Positions 33,825-46,128 of a stretch of DNA of 64,000 nt are shown here, one piece after another. Source of the DNA: Pollenia angustigena. Lineage: Eukaryota > Arthropoda > Insecta > Diptera > Polleniidae. The stretch's first letter is position 1. Each line of letters starts with the position of its first letter. The notes under the pieces were generated by a model. The model had not been told where the DNA came from, did not search any database, and saw nothing but the letters and a program-made list of their open reading frames with translations. The position numbers and the translations under genes were made by a program. The stretch lies in contig OV884056.1 of the NCBI GenBank assembly GCA_930367215.1, forward strand, positions 235,591,127-235,655,126. The letters are read 5' to 3'.

Positions 33825-33921
33825 TAAATATACCTTGACAAAAATAATTTCATTTAATATTTTGAATTTTTCTTTTTCTATGACAATACAGTCGTAACCG
33901 GCGTGTGATATAGAACATAGT

Positions 33922-34560
33922 TGGGGGTAGTGCACTAAATATTGATTTAAATCAGCAGTGCACTATCACTAATTAAAACTGCAAAAAAATTAGTTTGCAC
34001 TCTTTTTACCAGCTTTAGTGATGATTGCTATTTTTTTAATTACCATTAAAAAAATTTAGTGATAGTGCAAATTTTTTCACTATTACTAAACGCAGATTGA
34101 ATGCAAAAATCTGCACTCAAATCAAATAGTGCAAAATTTGGACATGCAATCAAAAAATCTGCATACAAATATTGTGTCACTAAAATTTAAAAAATGTAAC
34201 TTTGTGTGTGCATGGTTTTTGATTTCTTTCGAGGGTATGCATAAGTAAAGAACATTAAACAAAATAAAATTTTGTCAAAAACGGTATAATTATTGGATTT
34301 AATCATGAAAAAACAAGTTTTTAATTTTAAAATTAGTGCAAATGAGTGAAGAAAAAAAAGTTGCAATAAGCTGATGATTGCTTTTTTTTTAAATCAAACT
34401 ATTTTTTTTTTGAGTGCAAAATTTTTTAAAATCACTATCACTCATGTTAAGTGAGGCTGCAAATTTTCAATTCATCACTCAACATCAACAAAATGATTCC
34501 AATATTTTTGCACTATCACTTACTGTGAGTTGAAACTGCAAAATGAGTGCACTACCCCCA
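33922..34560. mobile_element. TIR element packed with GCACTATCACT repeats
   Basis: TGGGGGTAGTGCACT on the left and its exact inverse on the right (15 bp). The interior has many copies, in both orientations, of AGTGATAGTGCAAA / TTTGCACTATCACT, giving foldback potential throughout. No coding, no clear TSD. Confidence 0.75.
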
Positions 34561-34810
34561 TCTATGATATAGAATTAGATCTAAGTTTACGCCAGTGTGT
34601 CTTTGTATAAAATATTATTCGTTTTAATTTGACAACGTACCTAAGTCGTACGCAACTACGTTCATGCGGTGCAATTGTGTTCCTACGGTCATAATGTACA
34701 GGGTGGCCAAAAATTAACGAAGGGGTTTGAATTCGTTATAACTTTTTATTTAAGAAATAATAATTATTATTTTTTTTTCATACAATATATAAATGGGGAA
34801 TATTTTTAGT

Positions 34811-35167
34811 TTAGTTATGAAAAATAATATCTCGCAAGTGGTGGCCATTTTCTGCTTCGCGAATTCGTGCTCTTTCCAACACATTTTCCATAACTTTTCG
34901 CAAAACTTCAGGTGTTATGTTGTTTATTTCATCGCGTATATTGCTTTTTAATTGCTGGATGGTTCTAGGCTTATTTATGTAAACTTTTCCTTTAAAATAC
35001 CGCCAAAGAAAACAGTCTGGGGCGGTTAAATCCGGTGAACGCGGACGCCAATTAAAATCACTTGTACGCGAAATAATGCGTTCACGCTGAGTCAAAACAA
35101 TGGATCGTTGATTTGAAAAATAAAGCTCAACAATTTGGGCACGTTGTGCAATTGAGTGCTGCTCCAT
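34811..35167 (-). pseudogene. Mariner-type transposase, centre deleted
   Basis: An open 118-residue frame joins the extreme N-terminus (MEQHSIAQRAQIVELYFSNQ) directly to the catalytic end (RPRSPDLTAPDCFLWRYFKG) and a full C-terminus (NGHHLRDIIFHN). The first and second catalytic Asp and the DNA-binding domain are missing, so it is inactive. The open frame across the junction means the deletion was in frame, as often seen in mariner internal-deletion copies. Confidence 0.85.
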
Positions 35168-35245
35168 TTTAAATTCCCTAAGTCTTCTTCACAAAATACT
35201 GAAAGAAAAAAAAAAAAAAATTATAATAAAAAAGTTATAAGTCGC

Positions 35246-36144
35246 AATTTCCACAATGCAAGTCTTATGCTAGGAACACAACTGGGACGAACGACGAATT
35301 TTTGGCCGCGAATATTCGTCGACAAAAATAAAACATATTTGTGTATATGTAAATACACACAATCAAGGCGTCGGCCGAAATTCGTCACACGCGGCGACCT
35401 TGCAATAGATTTATTTCTATTTCATACGCCGGCGAACGACGAACAAATCAGTACCAGGTGACCATGTTGGATTTTAGTTTTCAAGTATTTAAGTATATAA
35501 AGTTACTTTTTTACTTTAATAATTATTTTTTTTTATTATTTTATCGCATTTAAAATAAATATACAAAGTAGATAACTACAAGAATAGTTTTTAATTGTGT
35601 TTTTGTTAATGTTTGTGTTTTTTAAGTAATTTTTTTTTCATATGGTCACACTATTTCTCTCTCTTTACACAAACAGTAAACAACTTTCTCAATTAGTTAT
35701 TCGTCGTTATTGTGTTTCATACGACGAATTTACTCAGCGAATTTTTACTAAAAAATTCGTCGTGTAGGGCGAAATTCGTCGTTCGTCCCAGTTGGGTTCC
35801 TAGCATTATTGATCAGCTTGCTACTTTAGGCGAGAGTGACGAGGGGAAAAGAAACGAGTATTAAGCTTGTTGTACTCATCATATGCGTTTTGTTTTCTCA
35901 TTCGTAATTTTCAGCAGGTCTATTTTGACAATTATCTTTCATTTTTAATTTCGTTGTACAAAGTTAATTTCGTAGCGTGTGTGATTTTTGTGTGTGTTGT
36001 ATGTGCGAAATGTCAAAACGCACATATAAACTCATACAAATGGAATAACAGATAAATAATAAGACTAGACTCGTGAAAACGCCGAAGCTGATTCAAAGAA
36101 GAAAATGTGATAAGTTTATAAATAAGACTTGCATTGTGGAAATT
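35246..36144. mobile_element. TIR insert inside the mariner
   Basis: AATTTCCACAATGCAAGTCTTAT at 35246-35268 has a perfect 23-bp inverse at 36122-36144. Contains 35267-35806. Between 35807 and 36121 no coding is recognised. No TSD was settled. Confidence 0.6.
35267..35806. mobile_element. TIR element, about 35-bp ends, ATGCTAGGAAC
   Basis: ATGCTAGGAACACAACTGGG... (35267-35301) pairs with its inverse at 35772-35806 with one mismatch, and GACGAACGACGAATTT continues the pairing. The interior carries more ATTCGTCG boxes and, on the right side, CTCTCTCTTTACAC. 540 bp. Confidence 0.8.
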
Positions 36145-36189
36145 GGGACTAAGCAATTCAAACCCCTTCGGTAATTTTGGGCCACCCTG

Positions 36190-37992
36190 TACAATGTAAA
36201 TATCATTTGCTGTGAAAGAAAATACTTTTTAAACTTTTATTAAATTAAATTTAAGAAAACTTTTAACTTTTTGTATATTTTAAAAGTAAATCTGTGCAGC
36301 TCTATTCAATTTATTATGAGTATGTATAACATTTTAAATATAAAATTTATGTCAGATTTTATCTTGAAATTAAAAAAAAGCCGAAAACAAAAAGGATTCA
36401 AGTATTTGATCAATACAACAAACCCATTTTTCTATAAGTATTTACTCACATCTAAAACAAACATGTAAAATAAAACCTAAACGTTTCCATTATCATCATC
36501 CTCCTCAGCAACCCCAACAAACTTCATCGTCCTCCACAGAGCGAAAAAGGAAGTTTAAGGAAATGTTTAGCAAACATACGTCAAGTAAATTGAATGCATA
36601 CAAATGCTGCAGGCATTTAGAGCAGCATATAAACAAACAACAGCAACAAATGAAAAAATATGTACATATTAAAAAAAACACACACGCACGCTCACCTCAC
36701 ATACACAAAAAAGTTACAACAACAAGAACAACAAAAATACATTAACAAAACCCACAAAACACAATACATTTAACTTGCCACCCACACCCACACCACCATC
36801 AACAGCACTTGCAACTTTTGCTTGTGCATTTACAATAAAAAAATGGTTTTATAGAAATGGGAGCCTCGTTTTTTGCAGCAACATCAACAACATCATCAGT
36901 AAAAACAACATTTTCCTGTCAATACTTTGGTTTCCTTAGAAATAAAAGAAAACAATTTCAGGAATAAAACTATAGCAACAATAATGAAAACCAAAATAAG
37001 AACACAGCAAAAATAATAAACAAAAAAATACAAGAAACTGGAATAAATACGGGGTACAACATTAAAACAACTTCAACCAAAATCAAAAGCTGTTATTGTT
37101 GCCCGAGCAGCAAATGCAACCAACATAAGATGATGAAGTGCATGGAAGAAGAAGCAGATTTAGCAACAATATAAATTGCACATCAACTTTAACTTTATAA
37201 CACACATACTATCCAGCACAAGCATATACAGCAACACTTAGATCCTTGCAACAAACACATACATTCGAATAGTTCATTGGCCGCTCTACATGTTGCTCAT
37301 TTCTTTTACCAGAAGATGATGGTGTTTCATAAATGGTGTTCATAATCTTTTTATTGTTGTTGTTGTTGTTGTTGTTGTTGTTTTTGCTGTTGCTTTTTCT
37401 TGTTTTGCAAGCTCTTTGTTTCGTTGTTGTTTGGGCTATGTATATTTCGAATACCTTTCACCTGTACACAGGCATGTAGGGGGAGTTTTATATTGATTGA
37501 AACTGTTTTCTGAGACTTGTATGGTTTATTTGTTAGTTAATTTAAAGTTTCAAACTAAGTCAAATTTACTTAAAATAAAAAAGAATGTGGCACATAGTTA
37601 GAAGTTAGAAATAGGAATTATTACATTTTCATTCACTTTTGCAAATGGTAGGGGGAATTTCATATCAGTTGAAACTTTTTCATTAGATATTTAATGCAAG
37701 TTTTGACATATTTATGATTTTGTTATCTAAAAAAAAAAAAAAATTTTTAAAGTAGAACACATCTCTCCATAAATTGCTAAAAAAACGACGAGTGCTTATT
37801 TTTGAAACCAAATCGTTAAAGTAGAAAAAAAATGGTTAAACTCTGAAATAAAAAAAGAATGCAAAGACAAAAATCCTCGACATCAAGAAATCTGGAGAAT
37901 GATGAAATAAATAATTTAAAAGAAATAGAAAACCAGAAAAAACCAGTAAAAAACAAAAGACTACAAAACAGACATGATCGAATAACCAAAAA
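36190..37992. other. Low-repeat, CAA-rich stretch, most host-like part
   Basis: From about 36480 to 37440 the plus strand is rich in ACAACA, CATCATC and CAGCAACA with no element ends. This composition is common in fly introns and UTRs. Frames are short and show no conserved domain, so no exon is called. 37450-37990 has a repeated GTAGGGGGA(A/G)TTT block (37477, 37650). Confidence 0.45.
37353..37381 (+). repeat. (TTG)n microsatellite
   Basis: About ten perfect TTG units (ATTGTTGTTG...), followed by TTTTTGCTGTTGC. Confidence 0.9.
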
Positions 37993-38030
37993 CAAGTAAG
38001 AGTGGCTATAATCGGCTTTGCCGAGTTTTC
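37993..38030 (-). mobile_element. HINE 3'-terminal scrap
   Basis: ACAAGTAAGAGTGGCTATAA followed by TCGGCTTTGCCGA is the inverted 3' terminus with hairpin of the HINE family; nothing more of the element remains. Confidence 0.6.
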
Positions 38031-38814
38031 TGATTTTTTTTTGGGGTTCTAAAAAATAAAAAATTTTTAAATTACATGAAATTTTGAGGCAAAAACTTTT
38101 ACGGTTATTGGACAAATGTTGAAATATTTTTGGTTATTTCCATTTTCTAATTGCTCTGCAAAAACAAGCGCACAAACACACTCTTTCCACGCAAAATATA
38201 AATAGAAACTCGTATATTATATACTCAACCAATTGGGGTTACCTAATAAGTCATATAAAAAGAAAAAGTAAAACCAACATTACAACAATCCTGACCTTTT
38301 CCAAACGTCTTTTAACGCTAATAACGCTTATTTGAATTGGGACAAAATAACTAGTCGATTTGTCTAATTTTAAATATCAAACAAAGTTTATTGAAAAAGA
38401 ATATTTGAGCCGCATTTCATCATCCTAGGTTGTTTTGTACGGCCGCCAAAATCCTAACTGCGGGAGGACATTAGTATGGGGACCTGTAAAATACTAAACC
38501 GAATTGATAAATAGTGTTAGTGTTCAATTAATCGGGTTTTTTTATGTTCGATTAAACGATTAATCGGTATTTTTCATTTTTAACTTATTCGATTAAACGA
38601 ATAAAATTTAAAAATTAATCGATTAATCGAATAATTCTAAATCCAGGAATTTTATAAATTACGAGATTTTTTTCGATAATTTTAGAAAAAAATTAGTACT
38701 TGAGTAAATAAATATTATTTTTTAAATAAAACTTGTCAAGGAGCTCCAAATTGTTGCTTCACTTTCGGGTACTTCGATTTTAAAAGAGTCAATCAACATA
38801 ACTTTGGATTTTCA

Positions 38815-39060
38815 TCAATCATTCATTCCATCCTCTGCTATGCTTCTGAAGATATTTTCGTCTAGAGAATCGATCGATGTATTTTGTTTAAAATATTTAT
38901 TTATTGGACCACTTGTAGCCCCCTTTGATTTTGTTGGTGGAGCATCTTCTTCAAGTACCATTTAATAGTCACTGTGCATGCGGTAAATTATTGCAATTGC
39001 TTAAGAATATTGACGTTAATACATTTTTGGACATCTGCCACATTTAGCATTATTAGATTT
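38815..39060 (-). pseudogene. hAT transposase N-terminus (BED-type zinc finger), decayed
   Basis: One frame gives NAKCGRCPKMY, the Cys-x2-Cys half of a BED finger as found at the start of many hAT transposases. A stop and frameshifts follow. The His half reads RMHSD, then MVLEEDAPPTKSKGATSGPI and NKYFKQNTSIDSLDENIF, the polar linker usual after the finger. It ends at a stop at 38815. The catalytic domain is gone. Confidence 0.6.
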
Positions 39061-39471
39061 ATTCTTCAAACAATATTTGTAAACCAAACTCATTCCAAAG
39101 ACAGAAACGCATGAACTATTTTGCTAAAAAATACGAGCGTGTTGTAGCATACATATTTTAAAAATGACCCTGTAACGAAAAATCATAAAAATATTCCATT
39201 TTTTCTACTTTATTCTTTAAGTATCTATTATTTTTGCAAGAACAACACTTAAAACCACGAAAAACTACGGTAATTTTGAAAATAGTAATCGAATTTAAAT
39301 TATCGTTCGATTTCAATTTCCCTTCATTTCGATTTCTAGAACATACCCGATAAAATAATATAAATCTTTGAGTTAACATACCTACTTTTGTCGTTTTTTC
39401 TTTTGTGAAATGAATTATTAAATTGTCTTGAAAAAATGTAACAAACATATAAGCTTAATTACTCACTAAAC

Positions 39472-39911
39472 AAGACTGTTTTTTTAAATTCCAACGGCCA
39501 AATGCATTTGGTTTGTTTATTCGAAAAATATACATTTAAAAGAAATACTATATATTATTATTATTATTATTCGATTAATCGGCATAAATTCATCGATTAT
39601 TCCTTTAATCGAAATAAAAATTATTCGAACAAATAATCGTCTAAAATTGTTTGATTAATAAAACAAGAATTAATCGACTGAACACCCAAGACTGTTTTTT
39701 TAAATTCCAACGGCCAAATGTATTTGGTTTGTTTATTCGAAAAATATACATTTAAAAGAAATACTATATATTATTATTATTATTATTATTATTCGAATAA
39801 TCGGCATAAATTCATCGATTAATCCTTTAATCGAAATAAAAATTATTCGAACAAATAATCGTCTAAAATTGTTTGATTAATAAAACAAGAATTAATCGAC
39901 TGAACACCCTA
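39472..39911. repeat. 216-bp tandem duplication of the hAT right end
   Basis: AAGACTGTTTTTTTAAATTC begins at 39472 and again at 39688. The two units are nearly identical, differing mainly in the number of ATT triplets (TATTATTATT run). So the element has two right termini in tandem. Confidence 0.85.
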
Positions 39912-40032
39912 GTAGTTACACAGAAAAATTCTCTGCAATTTTTTTTCAATTAAACCATTAATCAAAAATAAAATCAGTTTCAATTAAAAATTTATTCAAG
40001 TGCCTTAAGCCATTACATTGAATTTAATTATT

Positions 40033-40125
40033 ATACCCTTCACCAAAGGTAAAAGGGTATATATAAATTTGTCATTACGTTATATATTTATGTCACATGA
40101 AGTCCGGAATTGTTTGCTATTGAAA
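40033..40125 (+). mobile_element. HINE 5' fragment
   Basis: TACCCTTCACCAAAGGTAAA, TTTGTCATTACG, ATTTATGTCACATGAAGTCC and TTTGCTATTGAAAT are HINE blocks, but the GTCY section between them is deleted. Confidence 0.65.
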
Positions 40126-41225
40126 TGGAAGAATTGCAAAGAATCACTTAAAGCAAATGCGTTGAAAAGGCATTGCAAATTAAAACAATGCACGAATTTC
40201 GCAACCGTTGTGCAGTGAATACATAATTTCGAATAAAATTTTTCGAAAACAATTTGCGATTCGAAAATTAACCGTACTGCGTAACTCGTTCGAAACGATG
40301 ACAGAATTGTATTTATAAACAAATGGAAAATTTGATTTAAAGTTGGTAGCACTGCTATTAAAATTAAAAAAAAAAATGGGCGAAAATATCCCAAAACAAA
40401 ACAAATATTAAATACTTACAATGTATGAAAAATATTATAATTGTGTTAAAAAAAAAAATTTATTGTATTTCCCTTTGGTTTGAAGAGTTAAAAGAAAAAG
40501 CCAACCATTTTAGTGGGGCATTGGAATACTACGTTTAGCCTAGAGTTTACACCAAAATATTAAAAAAAGAAATTTTTTTACAGCAAAAATTCAAAAATTA
40601 TGCAAAATATATGCTAAAATGCATCTGAGGTAAAATATGCAAAAACATGTCCAAACAAATTGATGGCAATTCTTAGCAAAAACGGTGATTTGAATCAATA
40701 ACTATAGATTGTTTTGCATATAAACGTTTGAGGACAAATAGGCATTTCCTTTTCAATCCGCTTATAAGCTTCTACATTACCACGGAATAAACAAAGCACA
40801 CATACATCAGTATTTGTTTATATTTAAAATTTCTTCATTTGGGTAAAGAACTGCAAAACGACCCAACTTGAGAACATTTTTCACACGAAACTCCACTTAT
40901 AAAAAACGTTAAAGACAAAAAGCAGGAAAAAAAAATAAGGAAAATTAGAACTCTATAGTCCTTTTTACTGTGCCCTTTTTGCATAATTTGTGCAAAAAAG
41001 GACATCTTCACGTTAAAGATTTATAAATGATGCCTTTGACACAAAATGTAATTAGATGAAGTTGACTTCATAAAGTACTTAACATGCTCGACAAAATGTT
41101 AAAGGTAACACATACATATAGAAACTAATAGGTATGTATGTGTATATACACATCTGAATGGTGTTTTTTAAAGCGAGATTTTACTTAAAATTGTAAAAAG
41201 TTACACAAACAAATTAATTTTAATC
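40126..41225. other. Unassigned AT-rich DNA
   Basis: 40550-40650 repeats AAAATATGC(A/T)AAA. A short hairpin CCTTTTTGCA / TGCAAAAAAGG is at about 40974-41000. No coding recognised. Confidence 0.35.
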
Positions 41226-42387
41226 AAAAGTAAGAACGAGTGCTTTATTCGGCTATGCCGAATCTTAATGCCCTGCACCGAGAGTTCGAATATTTCAGGA
41301 ATGGGCTTTATATACGATCTAAAAGTCATAAGCCCATTTCTATAAAACCTGACCTCACAGTGTCTAATTTTATTAAAGCATCATGAGTTGTTTCGGAAAT
41401 ATTATAAGGCATATTAAAACGATTTTCTGGTGGAGATTTTATATTGGACCTATCGTAAGTAATCGATCGTTCATCACGAAATTCGGTAGATTAATTTTTT
41501 GTATTAAAAAAAACCTAAATTAGAAAAATTTCAATGCAGTAATACAAATTGTTTAGAATTAATTGCTTCTTAAGTTGCTTTTCGAAAGACCGCTCTTTAT
41601 ATGAAACCTACGGTAAATTATGGACCGATTATCAAAAACTTACATGGTGTTATTTCTATTTATATTATCCTCAATTGGGCGATATTTTACCACAATATCA
41701 ATATTTTGATATCACAGATAGTGGGTCTATGGTAAATTATGGACCAATCTTTACAAAATTTGGCAGTAATTTCTAATCTTTCGGAACTATTCCAGACTTA
41801 ATTTTAGCGTTATTCGTTACGGTTTTAGGCGTAATAAAGGGTTTTCCGAGAGAGTGCTTTTTCTTTATAAAATTTTTCGGAGTGGTTTCTTACAAAACTA
41901 TGACGGACTAAATTTTATTCCAATCTCATTATGTGCTACGGTTTTCGAAGTACTAACGTGCTTTTTGAGAGTGGACTTTTCGTGGGGCCTTTGGTAAATT
42001 ATTGACTGATCTTAGCAAAATTAAGCAATATGGTTTCCAGTCATAAAAACGAATTTGTGCAAAATTTAATGAGAATCTCTGTGTTCTGTCACCAATTTAT
42101 GTTAAATTTTTGCTACTGAGCCCATTGTGCTGGATTTTAATCCAAAACTGTTTAGGAGAACTAGAAAGAATTTGACACCAATATAGATTTTTCTGTCGAG
42201 TCTTTCGAAAGTGAGTGTGTTTTCAACAGACGGACAGACATATGGACTTGGCTAAATCGACTTAGAATTACTGAAGGACCCAGAATTGATGTCCTTTATG
42301 GGGTCTTAGATGTATATTAAAAAAGTTTCACACGGAATGACAAACTTAGTATACCATCATTCACCACTAGTTGTAGTGGAGGGTGTA
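41226..42387 (-). mobile_element. Near full-length HINE element
   Basis: The 3' end at the left has the perfect hairpin ATTCGGCTATGCCGAAT. The 5' end at the right carries TACACCCTCCACTACAAC, with the TTGTCATTCCG block and GTCTGTCCGTCTGTTG tract (about 42228-42245, inverted). Internal GGTAAATTATGGACC boxes at 41612, 41731 and 41993 show a looser internal repeat than the 153-bp copies. Confidence 0.8.
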
Positions 42388-43342
42388 AAAATGGCATTAA
42401 CATTTGAAAATGATTTTGGGCAAATGTTCACCGCGTTTGGTCTCGACGAAATTCATTGCAAACGTCTAATTTTGAGCCACTTTTTCAAGCACTTCGGGCC
42501 GTATGTCACAAATAACAAGAACAATGTTGGCCTTCAAGTCGTCAAATGTTGCTTTCCAAAGGATATAAGCGATTGGTATTAAAGCCACCGACCCTGAAAA
42601 AATTTCCGGAAATCAATTTTTCGGCAAATTTTTATATAAATAAGTCGATAGAGCCGGTCTGCTAAAATGTTGTGATTTTAATTAAAAAGTTAATTAAATT
42701 TGCACCTGTAAACAAATTAATAGTATCAATTAAATATTTGTTGATATAAACAACAATTTTTGCAGTAATGTTGTTGTTATAAGTAAACGTTTAATTAACT
42801 TGATTAAATTTTTAATTAGAACAGATTCTATTTTTGATTAATAGTTTTATTGAAAATTATTTTATGTGTAGTTAATTGAAAAAACAATATCGAAATTTTT
42901 TTCTGTGTAATGCCATCGTGTTGAAATCTCATCTTGCCCGAATCAATGTCATGCATACTTTCATACTTTCATTGCGATCTTTATTGACAGAAATGCGAGC
43001 TTCGGCTTAATTTTCGAAGAATTAAGGTGCGATTATGCCTTCAGCGCTTAAACCGCACCAAGCGGTGCATTTTTCTGAATGAAATAGAGTCTGTAGTGAA
43101 TTGGTATTACCCTATATGAGGCAATTTTGTTTATGAAAAAAACCGATAGGGCAAAACCGAGCCTCATCGCTGAACACTGATGACCGATTTTAAAGTAATT
43201 TGGATCATTTGTTAGCGTGAATATATTCATGTTGATTTGCTAGAGTATAGTTATCATAAATGTCAAAAAGTGAGCGCAGTATGACAATTCGTTTGACAGC
43301 CAACCCTTTCGTGAGTTCTATCGGTCTGAAAAAACACCCTTT
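42388..43342 (-). pseudogene. Mariner-type transposase relic, split by an insert
   Basis: The right end AAGGGTGTTTTTTCAGACC (inverted, with TA at 43343-43344) is mariner-like. Minus-strand pieces include HKQNC, CTAWCGLSAEGIIAP and FFEN-AEARISVNKDRNES (stops inside), and further left TFDDLKANIVLVICDIRPEV, LEKVAQN and KRGEHLPKIIFK, the standard C-terminus. About 320 bp (42590-42908) interrupt the catalytic region. The left end abuts the HINE 5' end. Inactive. Confidence 0.75.
42590..42908. mobile_element. MITE-like insert with ACACAGAAAAA end
   Basis: It interrupts the mariner relic. The right end (inverted ACACAGAAAAAAATTTCG) and interior resemble 39915-40000, where CACAGAAAAATTC is followed by the same ATTAATCAAAAATA.AATC and CAATTAAAAATTTA.TCAAG blocks. 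The left end reads CCTGAAAAAATTTCCG. Confidence 0.55.
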
Positions 43343-43503
43343 ATTTAGTAAAGGGGATTGGAAATAAAGTCTTTAATTTAAGCAAAAAGCTTTTGTAAAG
43401 ACGTTTTGTCTATTACTAAAATGTTGTGCATTTACATATTAAACACCTGTTAATACATACCCATACATACATTCTCGCACACATGTATGTACAATGTACA
43501 TTA

Positions 43504-46126
43504 GGGTGGAACGTGGCAACTTTTTTTTTGCGAATTTCAATTTCGAACAGCACTTAAACGTTGCATTTTATTCTCAGAAACTTGGAAAAAGTAATGAAAT
43601 ATTGTGACGTTCTTTAAGCCCTCAACCGCAGCATCAATATTTTAGAAATTTAACCACAACGATCAATATGTGGAACATTTAAAATTTGTTTGTAGTGTCT
43701 GTAGCTCATTACACTTAAAATATACACAATTTTTATACATTAATAGCCTTTTAACACTGATCTACCATCATCTACCATCAATTTGCCACAATTTGCGAAG
43801 ATGTTTACATCTTTCCATAATAGCCTTTTTACACTGATCAACATCTAACATCTACCATCAATATGCCACAATTTCCGAAGATGTTAACATCTTTCCATAA
43901 GAAATACATAGGGCTAACAACCAACATCTTTAAAAGATGTTCCTATCTCATTTCACTCCATTCTACATCTTTCGATTATTTTAGTGTCATCACTAGAAAA
44001 GTGACAATAAGTTATATTATTATGGTGGCATCACTGACAAAAAAGTAGCGTTACCATTTGTCAAGTTTTCTCTTTTATTGCAATGTTTTTTTGTTAAGTA
44101 TTTGTAATATTTTTAAAAAAATGGAACTTTAAATACATTTTTGTGTTTTCTTTTTAAATTTTGGCACTTTTGTAGAAAAACTTTTTTATTTTAAAAACCT
44201 TTTTTTTCAACAAATGGTGACATTTTTGTTTGATGGTAGATGTTAGACGTGAGCAATGTAAACGAGTGTTTCACATTTTCTACATCTTTGATGGTAGATG
44301 TTAGATGTGGATCAGTGTAAAAGGCCTATAAGAAATACATAGGGCTAAAAATCAACATCCTCCAACATCTTTAAAAGATTCCATTCTACATCTTTCGATT
44401 ACTTTAGTGTCATCCCTAGAAAAGTGGCAAAAAATTCCATTATTATTGTGGCATCACTGACAAATACAAATTGGTTTGAAAGCAGCGTTACCATTTATCA
44501 AGTTTTCTCTTTTATTGCATTGTTTTTTCTTGTGATTTTTTTATATTTAAAAACAAATTGAACTTCAAATACGTTTTTGTGTTTTCTTTTTAAATTTTGG
44601 CACTTTTGTTGAAAAAAAACATTTTTTATTTTTAAATATTTTTTTTTTTTCAAAAATGGTGAGTGACATTTTTGTTTGATGGTAGATGTTAGATGTGAGC
44701 AATGTTAACGAGTGTTTCACATTTTCTACATCTTTGATGGTAGATGTTGATCCGTGTAAAAAGCCTATAAAGGTTAGATTTCAGACAAACTTAAAATTAC
44801 CAATTTTTGAAGTCCTAAGTTTTTGATATATTTTAAATAAAAAAAAAACTTTTTCTGAGCTAATGTGAATATGCTGAACGTTTTCTTTGGTATTTTCGTA
44901 TTTTTATACTGCATAAGATTAATCTTAATTTTTGCTTTGTTTTGCTTTTGTATGACTTAAGGGTATATTTTTCTCCAGTTTCATAAAAATCCGCACAAAA
45001 ATATTCAATATTTCGCTATCTTCCCCTTAGAAATTCCAAATATGTCAAAATTTGTCTTTTGACCTTCATGATTTTAGGGTTAATGTTTTCCGGTTTTAGT
45101 AAGATGCTTCAGAGTATATTTAAAATTATCTGGGCTATAATAATGTGAAAAGGTTTTACTTAAAATTCATAACAGTAAGTAATTTGGGCTCATTAGCCAA
45201 AATATGGCCAAAAAATTAGTTTTTCCCGAAAAACAGAAAATTTAAATCGCAGGTACGGAAAAACTATGGAAATTTTCCATATTAATTTTATCACGTTTCT
45301 ATTTCCTATAATATCCTCAATAAAACCCAATTAGATGATCGAAAAATTCGGAAATTTGTTTAACAAAATTTTTTAAAATTTTAAAAGGTATTTTGAAACT
45401 GCCGTTAAAAAAATTTATTTTTTTGTCATACCTGCTAATCGGTTAACAGTATCCTACGAAGATAAAAACTCATATACAAGTTAAAACGTGTATATTTTAA
45501 GTAAAATTGGCTCTTTTTAAATATTTCTTAAAATATGTTCATTTGATTCCTAAATTTCTTGTTCAAGTGGCCTGAGACACGTTAATGGCCTGGGGAAACT
45601 TTAAGAATTTTTAACCAAATTTTGTATTGTATGTATCATTAGAACGATAATTGGTACATATATTTCGAGGGCTTAAAAAACTGCAGTCAAAATAAAAAAA
45701 GCAAAAAATTAAAAGTTGTACACAACAAAGAACTTCGGCAGTTGACATGTTCGGAAGTGTTTGGTTTAACAGACTGAAACTTTTAATAAATCCCGAAGTT
45801 AACGAACGAAGATGGGATTGCAGTTTTTTTTGTCCAATGACAAATGAAGAAGTCAATGTTACAGCACAATCTTATGACTTTTACTATCTCAACTGCAGCT
45901 TTTTAAACACTGTGCAAAAGTAATTATTTAATAGCAAAATTTTTACAAAATCTTGTTTCCCTTGAGAGGCGCTGTGCCACGCCTTCCCGATATGCGATAT
46001 CATTTCTAGGGTGAGTTACGGTACAATTTCGCAAATATGAAAAAAATGTTTCACCCTAATGCAACATTCTGCAGGTATTCGAAATTTATTGGATGACTTT
46101 TTTTTTCATACACCGACGCTCCACCC
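43504..46126. mobile_element. Putative TA-flanked TIR element of 2.6 kb
   Basis: TA-GGGTGGAACG at the left and CGCTCCACCC-TA at the right are inverted with one mismatch; TIR only 10 bp, so the pairing is uncertain. The interior includes the tandem duplication at 43899-44765 and an AT-rich part (44770-45600) without coding. A block GCAACATTCTG.AGGTATT near 46060 is also present at 33337. Confidence 0.45.
43899..44765. repeat. Tandem duplication of a 431-bp MITE-like unit
   Basis: AAGAAATACATAGGGCTAA begins at 43899 and 44330, and the units stay similar through GCAGCGTTACCATTT and TTTTTGTGTTTTCTTTTTAA to the end box TTGATGGTAGATGTTAGATG. The left border (43823-43860: TTTTTACACTGATCAACATC, then TAACATCTACCATCA) is the inverse of the end box, so a TIR element was duplicated through one end. 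Confidence 0.8.
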
Positions 46127-46128
46127 TA

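Larger units (their letters stand above)
33398..34685. mobile_element. TIR element (TAGGAACACAATTG) with two nested elements
   Basis: Left TAGGAACACAATTG, right CAATTGTGTTCCTA, with further imperfect pairing (ATGAACG). Related to the ends at 35267-35806 (TAGGAACACAACTGG). Contains 33617-33824 and 33922-34560. No clear TSD. Confidence 0.65.
34699..36189 (-). mobile_element. Mariner-type deletion derivative with nested elements
   Basis: Ends CAGGGTGGCCAAAAATTA and TAATTTTGGGCCACCCTG, flanked by TA (34697-34698, 36190-36191); the terminal pairing extends to CGAAGGGGTTTGAATT. It contains a transposase relic (34811-35167) and inserted sequence from 35246 to 36144. Confidence 0.85.
38518..39911 (-). 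mobile_element. hAT-type element with terminal duplication
   Basis: Left TAGTGTTCAATTAATCG, right inverse of TAGGGTGTTCAGTCGATTAA; both ends rich in CGATTAATCG / ATTATTCGAA like the hAT at 26316. A BED-finger relic lies on the minus strand (38815-39060). The right end is present twice in tandem (39472-39911). TSD not found. Confidence 0.65.
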
